This document shows positions 1 to 7,604 of a stretch of DNA of 64,000 nucleotides, one piece after another. The first letter of the stretch is position 1. Each line of letters starts with the position of its first letter. Source of the DNA: Bacillota bacterium (GTDB lineage: Bacteria > Bacillota > Clostridia > DSM-8532); assembly GCA_023440865.1 (NCBI GenBank), contig JAEXRM010000175.1:11428-75427 (forward strand), read 5' to 3'. Below the pieces are notes generated by a model. The model did no database searches. It saw only the letters and a list, made by a program, of their open reading frames with translations, and was not told the DNA's origin. The position numbers were made by a program, and so were the translations under genes.

Positions 1-77
1 ATGAAGTAAAGGACGGGAACCAGCAACATCAGATAGAGCTGATAGGTCCGCTTGGTGTACTTGATCGCTGCATTCAT
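1..77 (-). CDS. ABC transporter permease, LplB type (5' end only)
   Basis: Only the first 25 codons lie in the window. The peptide starts MNAAIKYTKRTYQLYLMLL and continues into a hydrophobic VPVLYF. This basic stretch followed by a first membrane helix is typical of LplB/YtcP-type permeases of binding-protein-dependent oligosaccharide ABC importers. The ATG at 77 is preceded by AGGTGA about 8 bases upstream, which supports the start. The gene is divergent from an AraC-type membrane regulator, a pairing common in sugar-uptake loci of Bacillota, where the regulator senses the sugar and controls the transporter. The substrate cannot be told from this fragment. Confidence 0.7.
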   Translation of the reverse strand, partial: MNAAIKYTKRTYQLYLMLLVPVLYF

Positions 78-343
78 GCAGGCATCACCTCGAACGACGT
101 ATTTTCGGAAGCGCTTTGTGCACCCCAACTATACCGTCGCCGGGAGAACGCGGTAAGTCATAAAGACCGCCAATACAGGGTAAAGTTTTGATATCCGTCT
201 CACGCATGACGGATGGAATGTGTTGGGGTTTTGGTACTTGTTTCGTCTGTTCTTGAAATGTGATATCATTTTTCACATCAAGACCCTGCAGAAACGATGA
301 TATTTTAGATAACTTTTTGATCACTTCTTGGAGGAGGCTGCAA
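78..343. promoter_or_regulatory. Divergent intergenic region with an inverted repeat
   Basis: This spacer separates the permease start from the AraC-type regulator. It is AT-richer than the genes around it. A perfect inverted repeat, ATGTGA-N9-TCACAT, lies at 258-278 and could be an operator for the regulator or for a CRP/CcpA-like protein. I do not see a convincing pair of promoter hexamers. The operator role is inferred from symmetry and position only. Confidence 0.4.
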
Positions 344-2698
344 TTGCGTTCATTGCGCGACTTGTTTTTCCAATTGCGCCACAACTATTATGTCAAGTTT
401 GTCGTGGTGTTCTTCAGCATCATCACGGCTTCCCTGCTGATGCTCCTGATTGTGTTTGCCAGACACCAGTACAACATCAACAACAAGGAGCTGCATGATT
501 TCGACAGCAACTCCTTCTCCCGGTTCACGCAGGTTCTCGAGAAGAAAATCCTTGCAGATGTGTATGAGGTCATGTCCAAAGGGGTCACAGACATCCAGCC
601 CTACCACATCCTGTCGGATGCGAACGTCGAGAACCCCTTCCTGTCGTCAAACAATCCCTTCAACACCACGCTTGCGTACATGAGGCGGCTCAACCAGCTG
701 CAACAGTACTATCCGTACATCGCTTCGATCGATCTCTACAGCTACAAGCACGACACCTTCATCACCTCGTATGGCAGCGCCTACTACGGCGCCAGTGCCC
801 GCAAGGACGACCTGGCGTCCATGGTCCCGTTCCACATCATCGACGCGGTCGCACAGTCCGACTCAGACCAGCTGTGGCTCTCGCCGTCATTCAACCGCGT
901 GTTCCCACGCTATGCGGAAATGACATCCTTCGTGCAGAAAATGCCGCTGTTCAATCCAAGCGGCAACATCGATCTGGCCATCATCATCAACATCCGGCCA
1001 TCGGTCCTGCTCGCGGACTACTTCCAGGGGCAGATGCCGGAAGACGCCTTCTTCGCCATTGTGGACGACCAGGGGAGTGTGATTCTCAAAACCAGTTCGG
1101 ATGCCCGGTTCACGGACATCCTCGCCGACGTCGGATTCATGACGGAGGTCATCCGCGGCGGTTCGCAGGCATCCGTCCAATCCGCAAGCCGGGAAACCCA
1201 GGAGGTCCTGTGGCAAGCCTCCGCATTCAACAATTGGAAGTACCTCTACGTTTCAACAAGACCCGGCGCCCTCCGGCAACTGTATGATTCCCTTCGGTAT
1301 GTCATCACATGGTTCTTCATCATCTTCGCGTCATGCCTGTTGATCACGCTGGTCGTGAGCAAGCGCATCTACAAGCCGATCGCCCTGCTCGCCAAGTACG
1401 CCCGGTCCATCACGAAGGAAGCCGAGGAAGATGCAGACGACGACATCGGCGAATTGTCCAACGCATTCACCCGACTCTACGGGCAATTGTCGAACTACAG
1501 GGAGACCATCAGCAGCAACGCGCCCCTCCTGCTCAACAACATTGCGATGAACCTGCTGGACGGCCGCATCCACAGTGTGGAGGAACTCAACGCATGGCTG
1601 ACCATCCTCAACCTGCGTTTCGAGCATGAATCCTTTTTCCTGCTGGTGTTCAAGATCGACGCGGAAGCCTTCGACAGCCTGGACAACCGGGAACGCGACT
1701 TCATCCAGCTGTATGTCAAGGAGCATGTCGACCGGTACCTCGGCAGCAGCGGCGAGGGGACGGTGCGCTGCATATCCTGCGCGCTTCCCAACGGGGTGGT
1801 TCCCTTCATCCTCAACTGCAGGCAAACTCACTACGAAGAGGAAAAAAGGGCGGCGTCCGTGATCCTGTCAAACATGAGCGAGGACATCGCAACACATGTC
1901 AGCGTCGCCATCTCGGACCAGATCACCGATCTGACGGCGTTCAACGCCACGTTCCGGCAGACCCTCGACTATTTCAAGTATGTATTCGTCTACGGCAACA
2001 AGACCGTGTACGACAGCGACATGGTCCGCAAGCTCGACAACGGCAGGATCGATGTGTACGACAACGCGTTCAAGAAAAGCCTGTCCGCCCTGCTCCACCT
2101 CAACAAGCTGGCCGAAGCCAAGGAGGAGATCGCCCGTTTCTTCCTGCAGGCCAAGGAAAAGGATTACTCGTTCCTGTACCTGCAGTCCCTCACCTCGGAG
2201 ATCGCCAGCATGATCATCCATGAATACCAGCGCAACGACATCGCGCTGCCCAACCTGCAGAACGGGGACATGCTGCAGCCGTACGCGCGGCTGACGAACA
2301 TCGACCGCTGCATCGAATGGTTCGACGACCTCATCGACATCTATGACAAGGCGATGCAGGAAAAGCTGAACACACTCGACAGTGAACACATGAAGCGCAT
2401 CCTCGCCCACATCGACGAGCACATCGGCACCGTGACGCTCGGTTCCGTTTCCGAGGCCTTCAAGCTCAGCACGGCGCATTTCAGCCGCATGTTCAAGAAG
2501 AACATGGGCATCAACCTGTCAGACCATGTCATGAACAAGCGTTTTGAAAGGGCTTGCATCCTGTTGTCCGAATCCGACATGAAGGTGTCGGACATCGCCG
2601 ATACGCTGGGGTATCTGAACGCGAACTATTTCAACAAGATCTTCAAGACGAAGTATCAGATGACGCCCACGCAGTACCGGAAGCTGCATCGGAAGTAG
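344..2698 (+). CDS. AraC-family regulator with membrane sensor domain (YesN type)
   Basis: Predicted 784-residue one-component regulator. A first membrane helix lies near residues 15-37 and a large extracellular Cache-like region spans roughly 38-320. A second helix (VITWFFIIFASCLLITLVV) comes next, followed by a HAMP-like linker and a cytoplasmic part ending in two AraC helix-turn-helix motifs (last ~95 residues, ending TPTQYRKL). The frame is open upstream to a GTG at 260, but no ribosome binding site precedes it. The TTG at 344 follows GGAGGAGG with 6 bases spacing and is the better start. The gene is divergent from an LplB-type permease, so it probably senses an extracellular carbohydrate and activates that transporter. 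The ligand is unknown. Confidence 0.85.
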   Translation: MRSLRDLFFQLRHNYYVKFVVVFFSIITASLLMLLIVFARHQYNINNKELHDFDSNSFSRFTQVLEKKILADVYEVMSKGVTDIQPYHILSDANVENPFLSSNNPFNTTLAYMRRLNQLQQYYPYIASIDLYSYKHDTFITSYGSAYYGASARKDDLASMVPFHIIDAVAQSDSDQLWLSPSFNRVFPRYAEMTSFVQKMPLFNPSGNIDLAIIINIRPSVLLADYFQGQMPEDAFFAIVDDQGSVILKTSSDARFTDILADVGFMTEVIRGGSQASVQSASRETQEVLWQASAFNNWKYLYVSTRPGALRQLYDSLRYVITWFFIIFASCLLITLVVSKRIYKPIALLAKYARSITKEAEEDADDDIGELSNAFTRLYGQLSNYRETISSNAPLLLNNIAMNLLDGRIHSVEELNAWLTILNLRFEHESFFLLVFKIDAEAFDSLDNRERDFIQLYVKEHVDRYLGSSGEGTVRCISCALPNGVVPFILNCRQTHYEEEKRAASVILSNMSEDIATHVSVAISDQITDLTAFNATFRQTLDYFKYVFVYGNKTVYDSDMVRKLDNGRIDVYDNAFKKSLSALLHLNKLAEAKEEIARFFLQAKEKDYSFLYLQSLTSEIASMIIHEYQRNDIALPNLQNGDMLQPYARLTNIDRCIEWFDDLIDIYDKAMQEKLNTLDSEHMKRILAHIDEHIGTVTLGSVSEAFKLSTAHFSRMFKKNMGINLSDHVMNKRFERACILLSESDMKVSDIADTLGYLNANYFNKIFKTKYQMTPTQYRKLHRK

Positions 2699-2701
2699 CA
2701 G

Positions 2702-2800
2702 CTCACGGTCCCACACAGTATCGGGAGCAGGCAACTCGCGGCGCCACGCAGAACCGGAAGCAGGCAATGAGCGGCGCCACGCAGAACCGGAAGCAGGCAA
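2702..2800. repeat. 33-bp tandem repeat, 3 copies
   Basis: Three head-to-tail 33-bp units start at 2702, 2735 and 2768. Units 2 and 3 are nearly identical and unit 1 is diverged. The core CCACGCAGAACCGGAAGC resembles the 3' end of the preceding AraC gene (CCACGCAGTACCGGAAGC near 2667), so the array may have grown from a duplication of that coding tail. It lies between convergent genes and contains no obvious ORF of its own. Confidence 0.85.
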
Positions 2801-2869
2801 TGAGCGCCGATCATCCCTTTTCGGCAACCCGACAATCCTGTGCGTGCGTACGCGTCATGCCGTTCGGTG

Positions 2870-5032
2870 TCATGCGCGCAGATCCCGCAACGCGGCGAGC
2901 ACCGCGGCATCGTTGGCGAACATCTCTGCAAACAGCACCTTGAGCGTGTTTCGACGATCCGCCTCCTGCAGCATCCGACTGATGCCGCCTGGCAGCTGGA
3001 ACTGTGTATGCGGCCCGACGCCCAACGCCCCCCAGACCTTCCAGCACACATCATGCGTCCGGCAATACAGGTCCGCGCAGGCACGCAGCACGGCGCGGTC
3101 CGCTTCCCCTTCCGCCCTTCCCATCAGATAACCGCGAAAGGCTTCGGCCGCATGCCATCTGGCCTCCATGACGTATCCGGCAAGCCGGTTGAGGTATTCC
3201 GCCACGCTGCGGGCACTCCCCTGCGTGACGCCATCGAGCATCCGGGGCACCATCTCTTTCAGTGTCGTGCCATCCGCCGTTTCAAGCCGTCTGATCATGC
3301 GGTCGTACAGCGCACCGACAGACAGTGTCCGTTCCGATCTCCCCGTTACGAGGACCGTCTTGCGCAGGTGCCGGAACCAGTCCGTCAGGACGCACAGGCC
3401 ATGCCGGTCATGCGCGCCGGCGGGTGCCGGGTGGTCCCCGCCATGCCTCGCGGTATCCAGCGCGAACAGCGCACCGGTCTTGAGCCCGAACCCGACCACC
3501 ACGTGCCACCGCGGACCGTCGTCCAGCTTCATCAGCACCGGCCGGTTGCTCCGCACGGCATCCGCGATATGATGGAACGTATCCTGTCCCCCGTTTCGCT
3601 TGTCGAGGCGGATCGCCTCGTACCCCATCGCCTTCATCGCAACGTCGAACCGATCCTCCAGCCACGGCGGCACGACGCCCTCCGTCTGCTTGAGATCGTA
3701 CTCGCCGGATTCGTTCGGATCTCCCCACATGAGTCCCACACCTGTCACGGTGAGCAGGAAATGGTACAGCCGCAGGTGGTGACGCGCCAGATTGGGTGTC
3801 CGGGTGGCGTAATCGCATTCTCCGCAGGTGGTGCATATGCGTTCATGATAGGCGCAGGGGAAGGGGGTTGCCTCCTCGATGCCCTCAAGCTTGAGGAACA
3901 GCGTGGTCAGCGCGCACATCGACAGGCTGCACTCGGCATCCGGGCAGCAGGGTGCAACACCGGGAATCACCCAATCGGGCTCGGGCTGCCCGTCTTGCGG
4001 GGCATCCTCCCGGATTCGTGCCGTATCGACGTCCGGTTGCGACACCCCGTCAAGTCCAAGCAGTCCGGACATCCCGGGTACCGGGTCGTCCTGCTCCGTC
4101 AGCCTGTCAGCCAGGTACACGCAGTAGTCCATCGTGATTCTGCCCTCGTCGTCGGGCAGAAAGAATCGGCGCGGATGGTAGCGCTCGAAGGTCCACCGGT
4201 AGGGTTCACCCTGCGCCTCCCGCATCAAGGCATAACCGGCATCCTGAATCCGCGACAGGCAGCGGCTGCGGACATCGGGCCGGTACAGCTCGCCGGTGTC
4301 CCGATACCCGCGCACCCAGCAGGTTGCCAGATCGCCTTCCGGAAAATCCGCGGAGTCGAAGCCATCGGGAACCGGCGTGTCCTGCCGGCACATCATGCCG
4401 ATCCAATACGACGGCGCTCCGCCGTTGTGGTAGACGGTATGGGCGACACCCTCATATCCCGGCACGCCAGGCAGGTGGGTCAACAGGTCGATGCCGCCAT
4501 TCTGGAACAGCTCGTTCCACTTGTCCATCAGCTGGCCTTCGGCATTGAGATCCGCCTCGGTATAGCGCTTGCCGATGAAGCGCATGGCCGGCATCGGCTC
4601 GCGGTACAGGTTGGTGATTCGGACGCTGCTGTTTTCCGGTTCGTATGCCATCACCACATCTCCTTTGACCGTCATGTGGAAAAAGATGCGTGGAAAGCGG
4701 CCGGGCACGGATCCATCCTTGCGCATCGAGGAGGGTGGCATGCCGTGGATCTCCTTGAAGGCGCGCGTGAAGGCCTCCGGCGAGTCATAGCCGTACTTCA
4801 GGGAGACATCCAGCACCTTGCCGCCACCGCCCGCCAGCTCCTGGGCAGCCAGATGCATCCGCCGCCGGCGGATGTACTCGGACACGGACATTTCGGTGAC
4901 AATGGAGAAGGTGCGCTGGAAGCTTGTCGGGGATTGGCAGGCGATGCGGGCGACCGCGTCGAGGTCGACCCCTTCCTGCAAATGGCGCTCGATGTGGTCG
5001 ACCGCCTGGTTCATGCGCTCATGCCAGTTCAT
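2870..5032 (-). CDS. Three-domain AraC regulator: HTH, GyrI-like ligand domain, papain-like/BtrH-like domain
   Basis: 720 residues. Residues 1-105 form an AraC double HTH (ending SPEAFTRAFKEIHGMPP). Residues about 125-310 resemble the GyrI-like effector-binding domain of AraC/Rob and BmrR regulators. Residues about 350-720 form a Cys-rich domain with CCPDAECSLSMC, an HERICTTCGEC cluster and a later RWHVVVGFG...ALDTARH stretch. That order (Cys, then His in a beta-strand, then Asp) recalls papain-like folds such as C39 peptidases or the BtrH acyltransferase, but this assignment is tentative. GGAGGG precedes the ATG. The gene lies alone between a convergent regulator and tRNA genes. The target genes are not evident. 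Confidence 0.75.
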   Translation of the reverse strand: MNWHERMNQAVDHIERHLQEGVDLDAVARIACQSPTSFQRTFSIVTEMSVSEYIRRRRMHLAAQELAGGGGKVLDVSLKYGYDSPEAFTRAFKEIHGMPPSSMRKDGSVPGRFPRIFFHMTVKGDVVMAYEPENSSVRITNLYREPMPAMRFIGKRYTEADLNAEGQLMDKWNELFQNGGIDLLTHLPGVPGYEGVAHTVYHNGGAPSYWIGMMCRQDTPVPDGFDSADFPEGDLATCWVRGYRDTGELYRPDVRSRCLSRIQDAGYALMREAQGEPYRWTFERYHPRRFFLPDDEGRITMDYCVYLADRLTEQDDPVPGMSGLLGLDGVSQPDVDTARIREDAPQDGQPEPDWVIPGVAPCCPDAECSLSMCALTTLFLKLEGIEEATPFPCAYHERICTTCGECDYATRTPNLARHHLRLYHFLLTVTGVGLMWGDPNESGEYDLKQTEGVVPPWLEDRFDVAMKAMGYEAIRLDKRNGGQDTFHHIADAVRSNRPVLMKLDDGPRWHVVVGFGLKTGALFALDTARHGGDHPAPAGAHDRHGLCVLTDWFRHLRKTVLVTGRSERTLSVGALYDRMIRRLETADGTTLKEMVPRMLDGVTQGSARSVAEYLNRLAGYVMEARWHAAEAFRGYLMGRAEGEADRAVLRACADLYCRTHDVCWKVWGALGVGPHTQFQLPGGISRMLQEADRRNTLKVLFAEMFANDAAVLAALRDLRA

Positions 5033-5346
5033 GCCTTTTTCCCTCCGTGCACAAGCATATCACTTCACCCCAGGGCGCGTCCTTGCAGTCTGTGTTCGAT
5101 GCTGCACGCCTCGCGCTTGCGACTCCGCGCCTAAGGCGCTCCTTTCGAACCCTCAGGGTCCTCTCCCTCCGAAAAGGCGGAACGGATGAAGCACGGAACC
5201 GCCCCCAGGCGTATAGGAAGAACCATGGCATGCCATCATCAACCGCTGTACCAGACCCGTTTTTTTTGTATTTCCCGATTTGTTCTGATGCTGTGATTGA
5301 GAACGAACGATCTGAAGATCATGGCCTGACAGTCTGAGAAAAGTGA
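5033..5346. other. Gene-free stretch between the AraC-type gene and the tRNA genes
   Basis: About 310 bases upstream of the AraC-type gene and downstream of the tRNA-Ser pair. Short frames here lack ribosome binding sites and family features. It contains a T8 run near 5260. I see no RNA gene or convincing promoter. Confidence 0.5.
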
Positions 5347-5390
5347 AGGAGCTGCCCCAATGTCACGTCCGTGACATTTTGACAGCTCCT
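5347..5390 (-). terminator. Nested stem-loop just downstream of tRNA-Ser
   Basis: An outer helix pairs AGGAGCTG (5347-5354) with CAGCTCCT (5383-5390). An inner helix pairs TGTCAC with GTGACA (5361-5376). It begins one base beyond the CCA end of the minus-strand tRNA. It fits a processing or termination hairpin, but no clear T-run follows. Confidence 0.5.
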
Positions 5391-5391
5391 G

Positions 5392-5483
5392 TGGCGGAGA
5401 AGGAGGGATTCGGACCCTCGCGCCGCGTTGGCGACCTACGCCCTTAGCAGGGGCGCCTCTTCGACCAGCTTGAGTACTTCTCC
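5392..5483 (-). tRNA. tRNA-Ser, anticodon GCU
   Basis: A complete 92-nt class II tRNA with encoded CCA. The acceptor arm pairs GGAGAAG with CTTCTCC and the discriminator is G. The anticodon stem-loop CGCCC-CTGCTAA-GGGCG gives anticodon GCU, and a long variable arm is present as expected for serine. The T-arm loop reads TCCGAAT instead of the usual TTCGAAT, so position 55 is C rather than the almost invariant U (pseudouridine). Confidence 0.9.
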
Positions 5484-5515
5484 GTATCGAAAACATAGGA
5501 TGCTATGCGGTTGTT

Positions 5516-5606
5516 TGGCGGAGAGAATGGGATTCGAACCCATGGTGGACTTGCATCCACGCCGGTTTTCAAGACCGGTGCCTTAAACCAGCTCGACCAT
5601 CTCTCC
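5516..5606 (-). tRNA. tRNA-Ser, anticodon UGA
   Basis: A complete 91-nt class II tRNA with encoded CCA. The acceptor GGAGAGA pairs with TCTCTCC. The anticodon loop CTTGAAA between CCGGT and ACCGG gives UGA. The T-loop is the standard TTCGAAT. It lies 32 bases upstream of the GCU tRNA-Ser on the same strand and is probably co-transcribed with it. Confidence 0.95.
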
Positions 5607-5754
5607 TCATCAGGCCAAATCAGTATAACATGGCAAAAAAGCCGCTGTCAATGATCGACAGCGGCCTTGGGGCAAGGGCGAAACGGGTTCCCGGAACGGT
5701 TCGCACCTGCGTCCTTGCGGCTGGTGCGAGGGATCTGAAGTACCCAGCCACACA

Positions 5755-6363
5755 TCATCCCGCCACCTGCACCACACCGGCCAGCTCCTTGCCCAGCATG
5801 CGGCGTGCGCGCATCAGGCGGTTCTTCACGATGGAAATGGGCTTGTCCATGCGCTCGGCCATGGCCTGGTAGCTCAGCTCCTCGCCGTGGTAGAGGTTCA
5901 CGACCTCGCGGTAGTTTTCCGGCAGGGCATCGACCGCCAGCTTGAGCTCGGCGCGTTCCTCCGCATCCAGATAGGCTTCCTCGGGCGTGAACCGATCGGT
6001 CGCGAGATACTCGCATTCCTCGAAGTCCACGACCGTCACACGGCTGTTCTTGCGCAGCAGGTCGAGGCAATGGTTGCGCGTGATGCCGGAGATCCAGGTG
6101 GAAAAGCGGTACTCCGGATTGTACCGGTCGAGTGCGCGATAACAACGGAAGAAAACCTCCTGCGCCGCATCGTCCACTTCGTCCGCATTGTGGAGATAGT
6201 GCCCCGCCACGTGGTACACAAGCTTGCGATACTGCTCCACCAGCTCGGCAAACGCGTCGCGGTCCCCGGTCAGCACGCGCCGCACGATGCGCTCGTCCCG
6301 CTCCTGCCTGCCGTCCTTCTCTTCCATTCCGCCAATCCTGCGTTCTCTCACTGTATCCAACAT
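5755..6363 (-). CDS. ECF-type RNA polymerase sigma factor
   Basis: About 202 residues. Region 2 is clear (AFAELVEQYRKLVYHVAGHY, then DDAAQEVFFRCYRALDRY and FSTWISGITRNHCLDLLR). Region 4 follows (LPENYREVVNLYHGEELSYQAMAERM, ending IVKNRLMRARRML). It would redirect RNA polymerase to stress or envelope promoters. Three in-frame ATGs exist (6435, 6363, 6327). The one at 6363 is preceded by GGAAGGAAG about 10 bases upstream and is chosen here. No anti-sigma gene is adjacent, which is unusual for many ECF groups. Its regulon is unknown. Confidence 0.85.
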   Translation of the reverse strand: MLDTVRERRIGGMEEKDGRQERDERIVRRVLTGDRDAFAELVEQYRKLVYHVAGHYLHNADEVDDAAQEVFFRCYRALDRYNPEYRFSTWISGITRNHCLDLLRKNSRVTVVDFEECEYLATDRFTPEEAYLDAEERAELKLAVDALPENYREVVNLYHGEELSYQAMAERMDKPISIVKNRLMRARRMLGKELAGVVQVAG

Positions 6364-6510
6364 GGTATCGACACTTCCTTCCGCCGGTCCGACCGGTTCC
6401 CGCCCGCGGCACCGTGCCGCGTTGCGTTCATGCATCCATGATATCGGGAACCGGTCATGTCGGAATCATGCGGCCGGACAGTCTTTTGCAGACCGAAGGA
6501 CGGGTCTTTG

Positions 6511-6530
6511 ACCTGGCCGGCCGGCCAGGT
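6511..6530. promoter_or_regulatory. 20-bp perfect palindrome upstream of the sigma factor gene
   Basis: ACCTGGCCGGCCGGCCAGGT is self-complementary over all 20 bases. It lies between the end of the response regulator gene and the start of the sigma factor gene, both on the minus strand. It could be an operator or a compact hairpin terminator; there is no T-run on the minus-strand side. Confidence 0.45.
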
Positions 6531-6658
6531 GCGGCGGACCGTATGCGGAAACCAGGATCATGGAGAACAGGCACAGGCGCCGCGGGCGCGGACAATCCGT
6601 GAGCGGAAAGTCCGCACCGGAAGCGGATCACGTGGAAAATGCCGCGAAAAGGCGCCGA

Positions 6659-7399
6659 TCAGGGAATGAGCCGGTTTGTCAGTGCCAGGGAGACGGCTTC
6701 CGTGCGGGATCCGGCGCCAAGCTTCGAGAGGATGGAACTGACATGGAACTTCACGGTGGACAGGCTGACCACCAGCTTCTGCGCGATCTCCGGGTTGCTG
6801 TCGCCCGCCACCATGAGGCGCAGCACATCGCGCTCGCGCTCGGTGAGCTCCGGTGCGGCCGGCTGGGTGTGGAGCGAGGCATGGATGAGCGCCTGTGTCG
6901 CTTCCGGCGCCAGGGTGGGCTTTCCGGCCATGGCGGCATGAATGGCTTCCGCCAGCTCGTCCGCGGTCACATCCTTGAGCAGGTAGCCGATGGCGCCTGC
7001 CTTGAGGGCTTCCTCGACCAGCGTCTCCTCGCGGAAGCTCGTCAGCACGACCACCTGCACGTGCGGACAGACACGCCGGATCTCCCGCGTGGCTTCGGCA
7101 CCGTTCATCTCGGGCATCAGCAGGTCCATCAGGATGACATCGGGCCGGCACTGCGGGCAAAGCGCAACCGCCTCGCGGCCGTTGGACGCCTCGCCGACGA
7201 ATTCAAACTCGTCGAATACCGACAGGAAGGCACGCAGACCGCTGCGAACCACCTGATGGTCGTCAACCAGCATGATGCGGATGGCGTCATTGCCTGCGGT
7301 GCCGGAGCCGCCGCCTGTTCCGCCTGTCCGGGGATACTGTCTGTCCCTGTTTGCCGCCCCTGCCACGTCGACCTCCCTTGCCGTACCGCCGTCTCTCAT
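6659..7399 (-). CDS. NarL/LuxR-family response regulator
   Basis: About 246 residues. The receiver domain starts IRIMLVDDHQVVRSGL, with the phospho-acceptor Asp in DVILMDLLMPEMNG and the conserved Thr and Lys in VVVLTSF and GYLLKD. The LuxR HTH follows (LTERERDVLRLMVAGDSNPEIAQ, then STVKFHVSSILSKLG). The ATG at 7399 has AAGGAT 8 bases upstream. It leaves a 40-residue low-complexity N-terminal extension, so a later non-ATG start is possible. The cognate kinase gene lies about 200 bases upstream on the same strand, so the two probably form a two-component system. Confidence 0.88.
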   Translation of the reverse strand: MRDGGTAREVDVAGAANRDRQYPRTGGTGGGSGTAGNDAIRIMLVDDHQVVRSGLRAFLSVFDEFEFVGEASNGREAVALCPQCRPDVILMDLLMPEMNGAEATREIRRVCPHVQVVVLTSFREETLVEEALKAGAIGYLLKDVTADELAEAIHAAMAGKPTLAPEATQALIHASLHTQPAAPELTERERDVLRLMVAGDSNPEIAQKLVVSLSTVKFHVSSILSKLGAGSRTEAVSLALTNRLIP

Positions 7400-7604
7400 G
7401 CGACCGCATCCTTGTGCCCTGGCAACCGGCCGGCTGCCGCCACTGGCACCATCATACCCAAATGCGGCATAAATTGTCCACCGATCGCAGGGAATTGGCG
7501 CATACATGAAACAACGCCTGTCATATACGCCGGCGTCGCGCCTGCTGCCTGCTGGCAGCGCGGTATCACGCACGCATCCCTGCAGGCACCGTGGCGTTGC
7601 GCAC

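Noticed and set aside
2840..5134. Plus-strand frame opposite the three-domain AraC gene
   Set aside because: No ribosome binding site or domain; His/Arg/Pro-rich composition typical of antisense frames.
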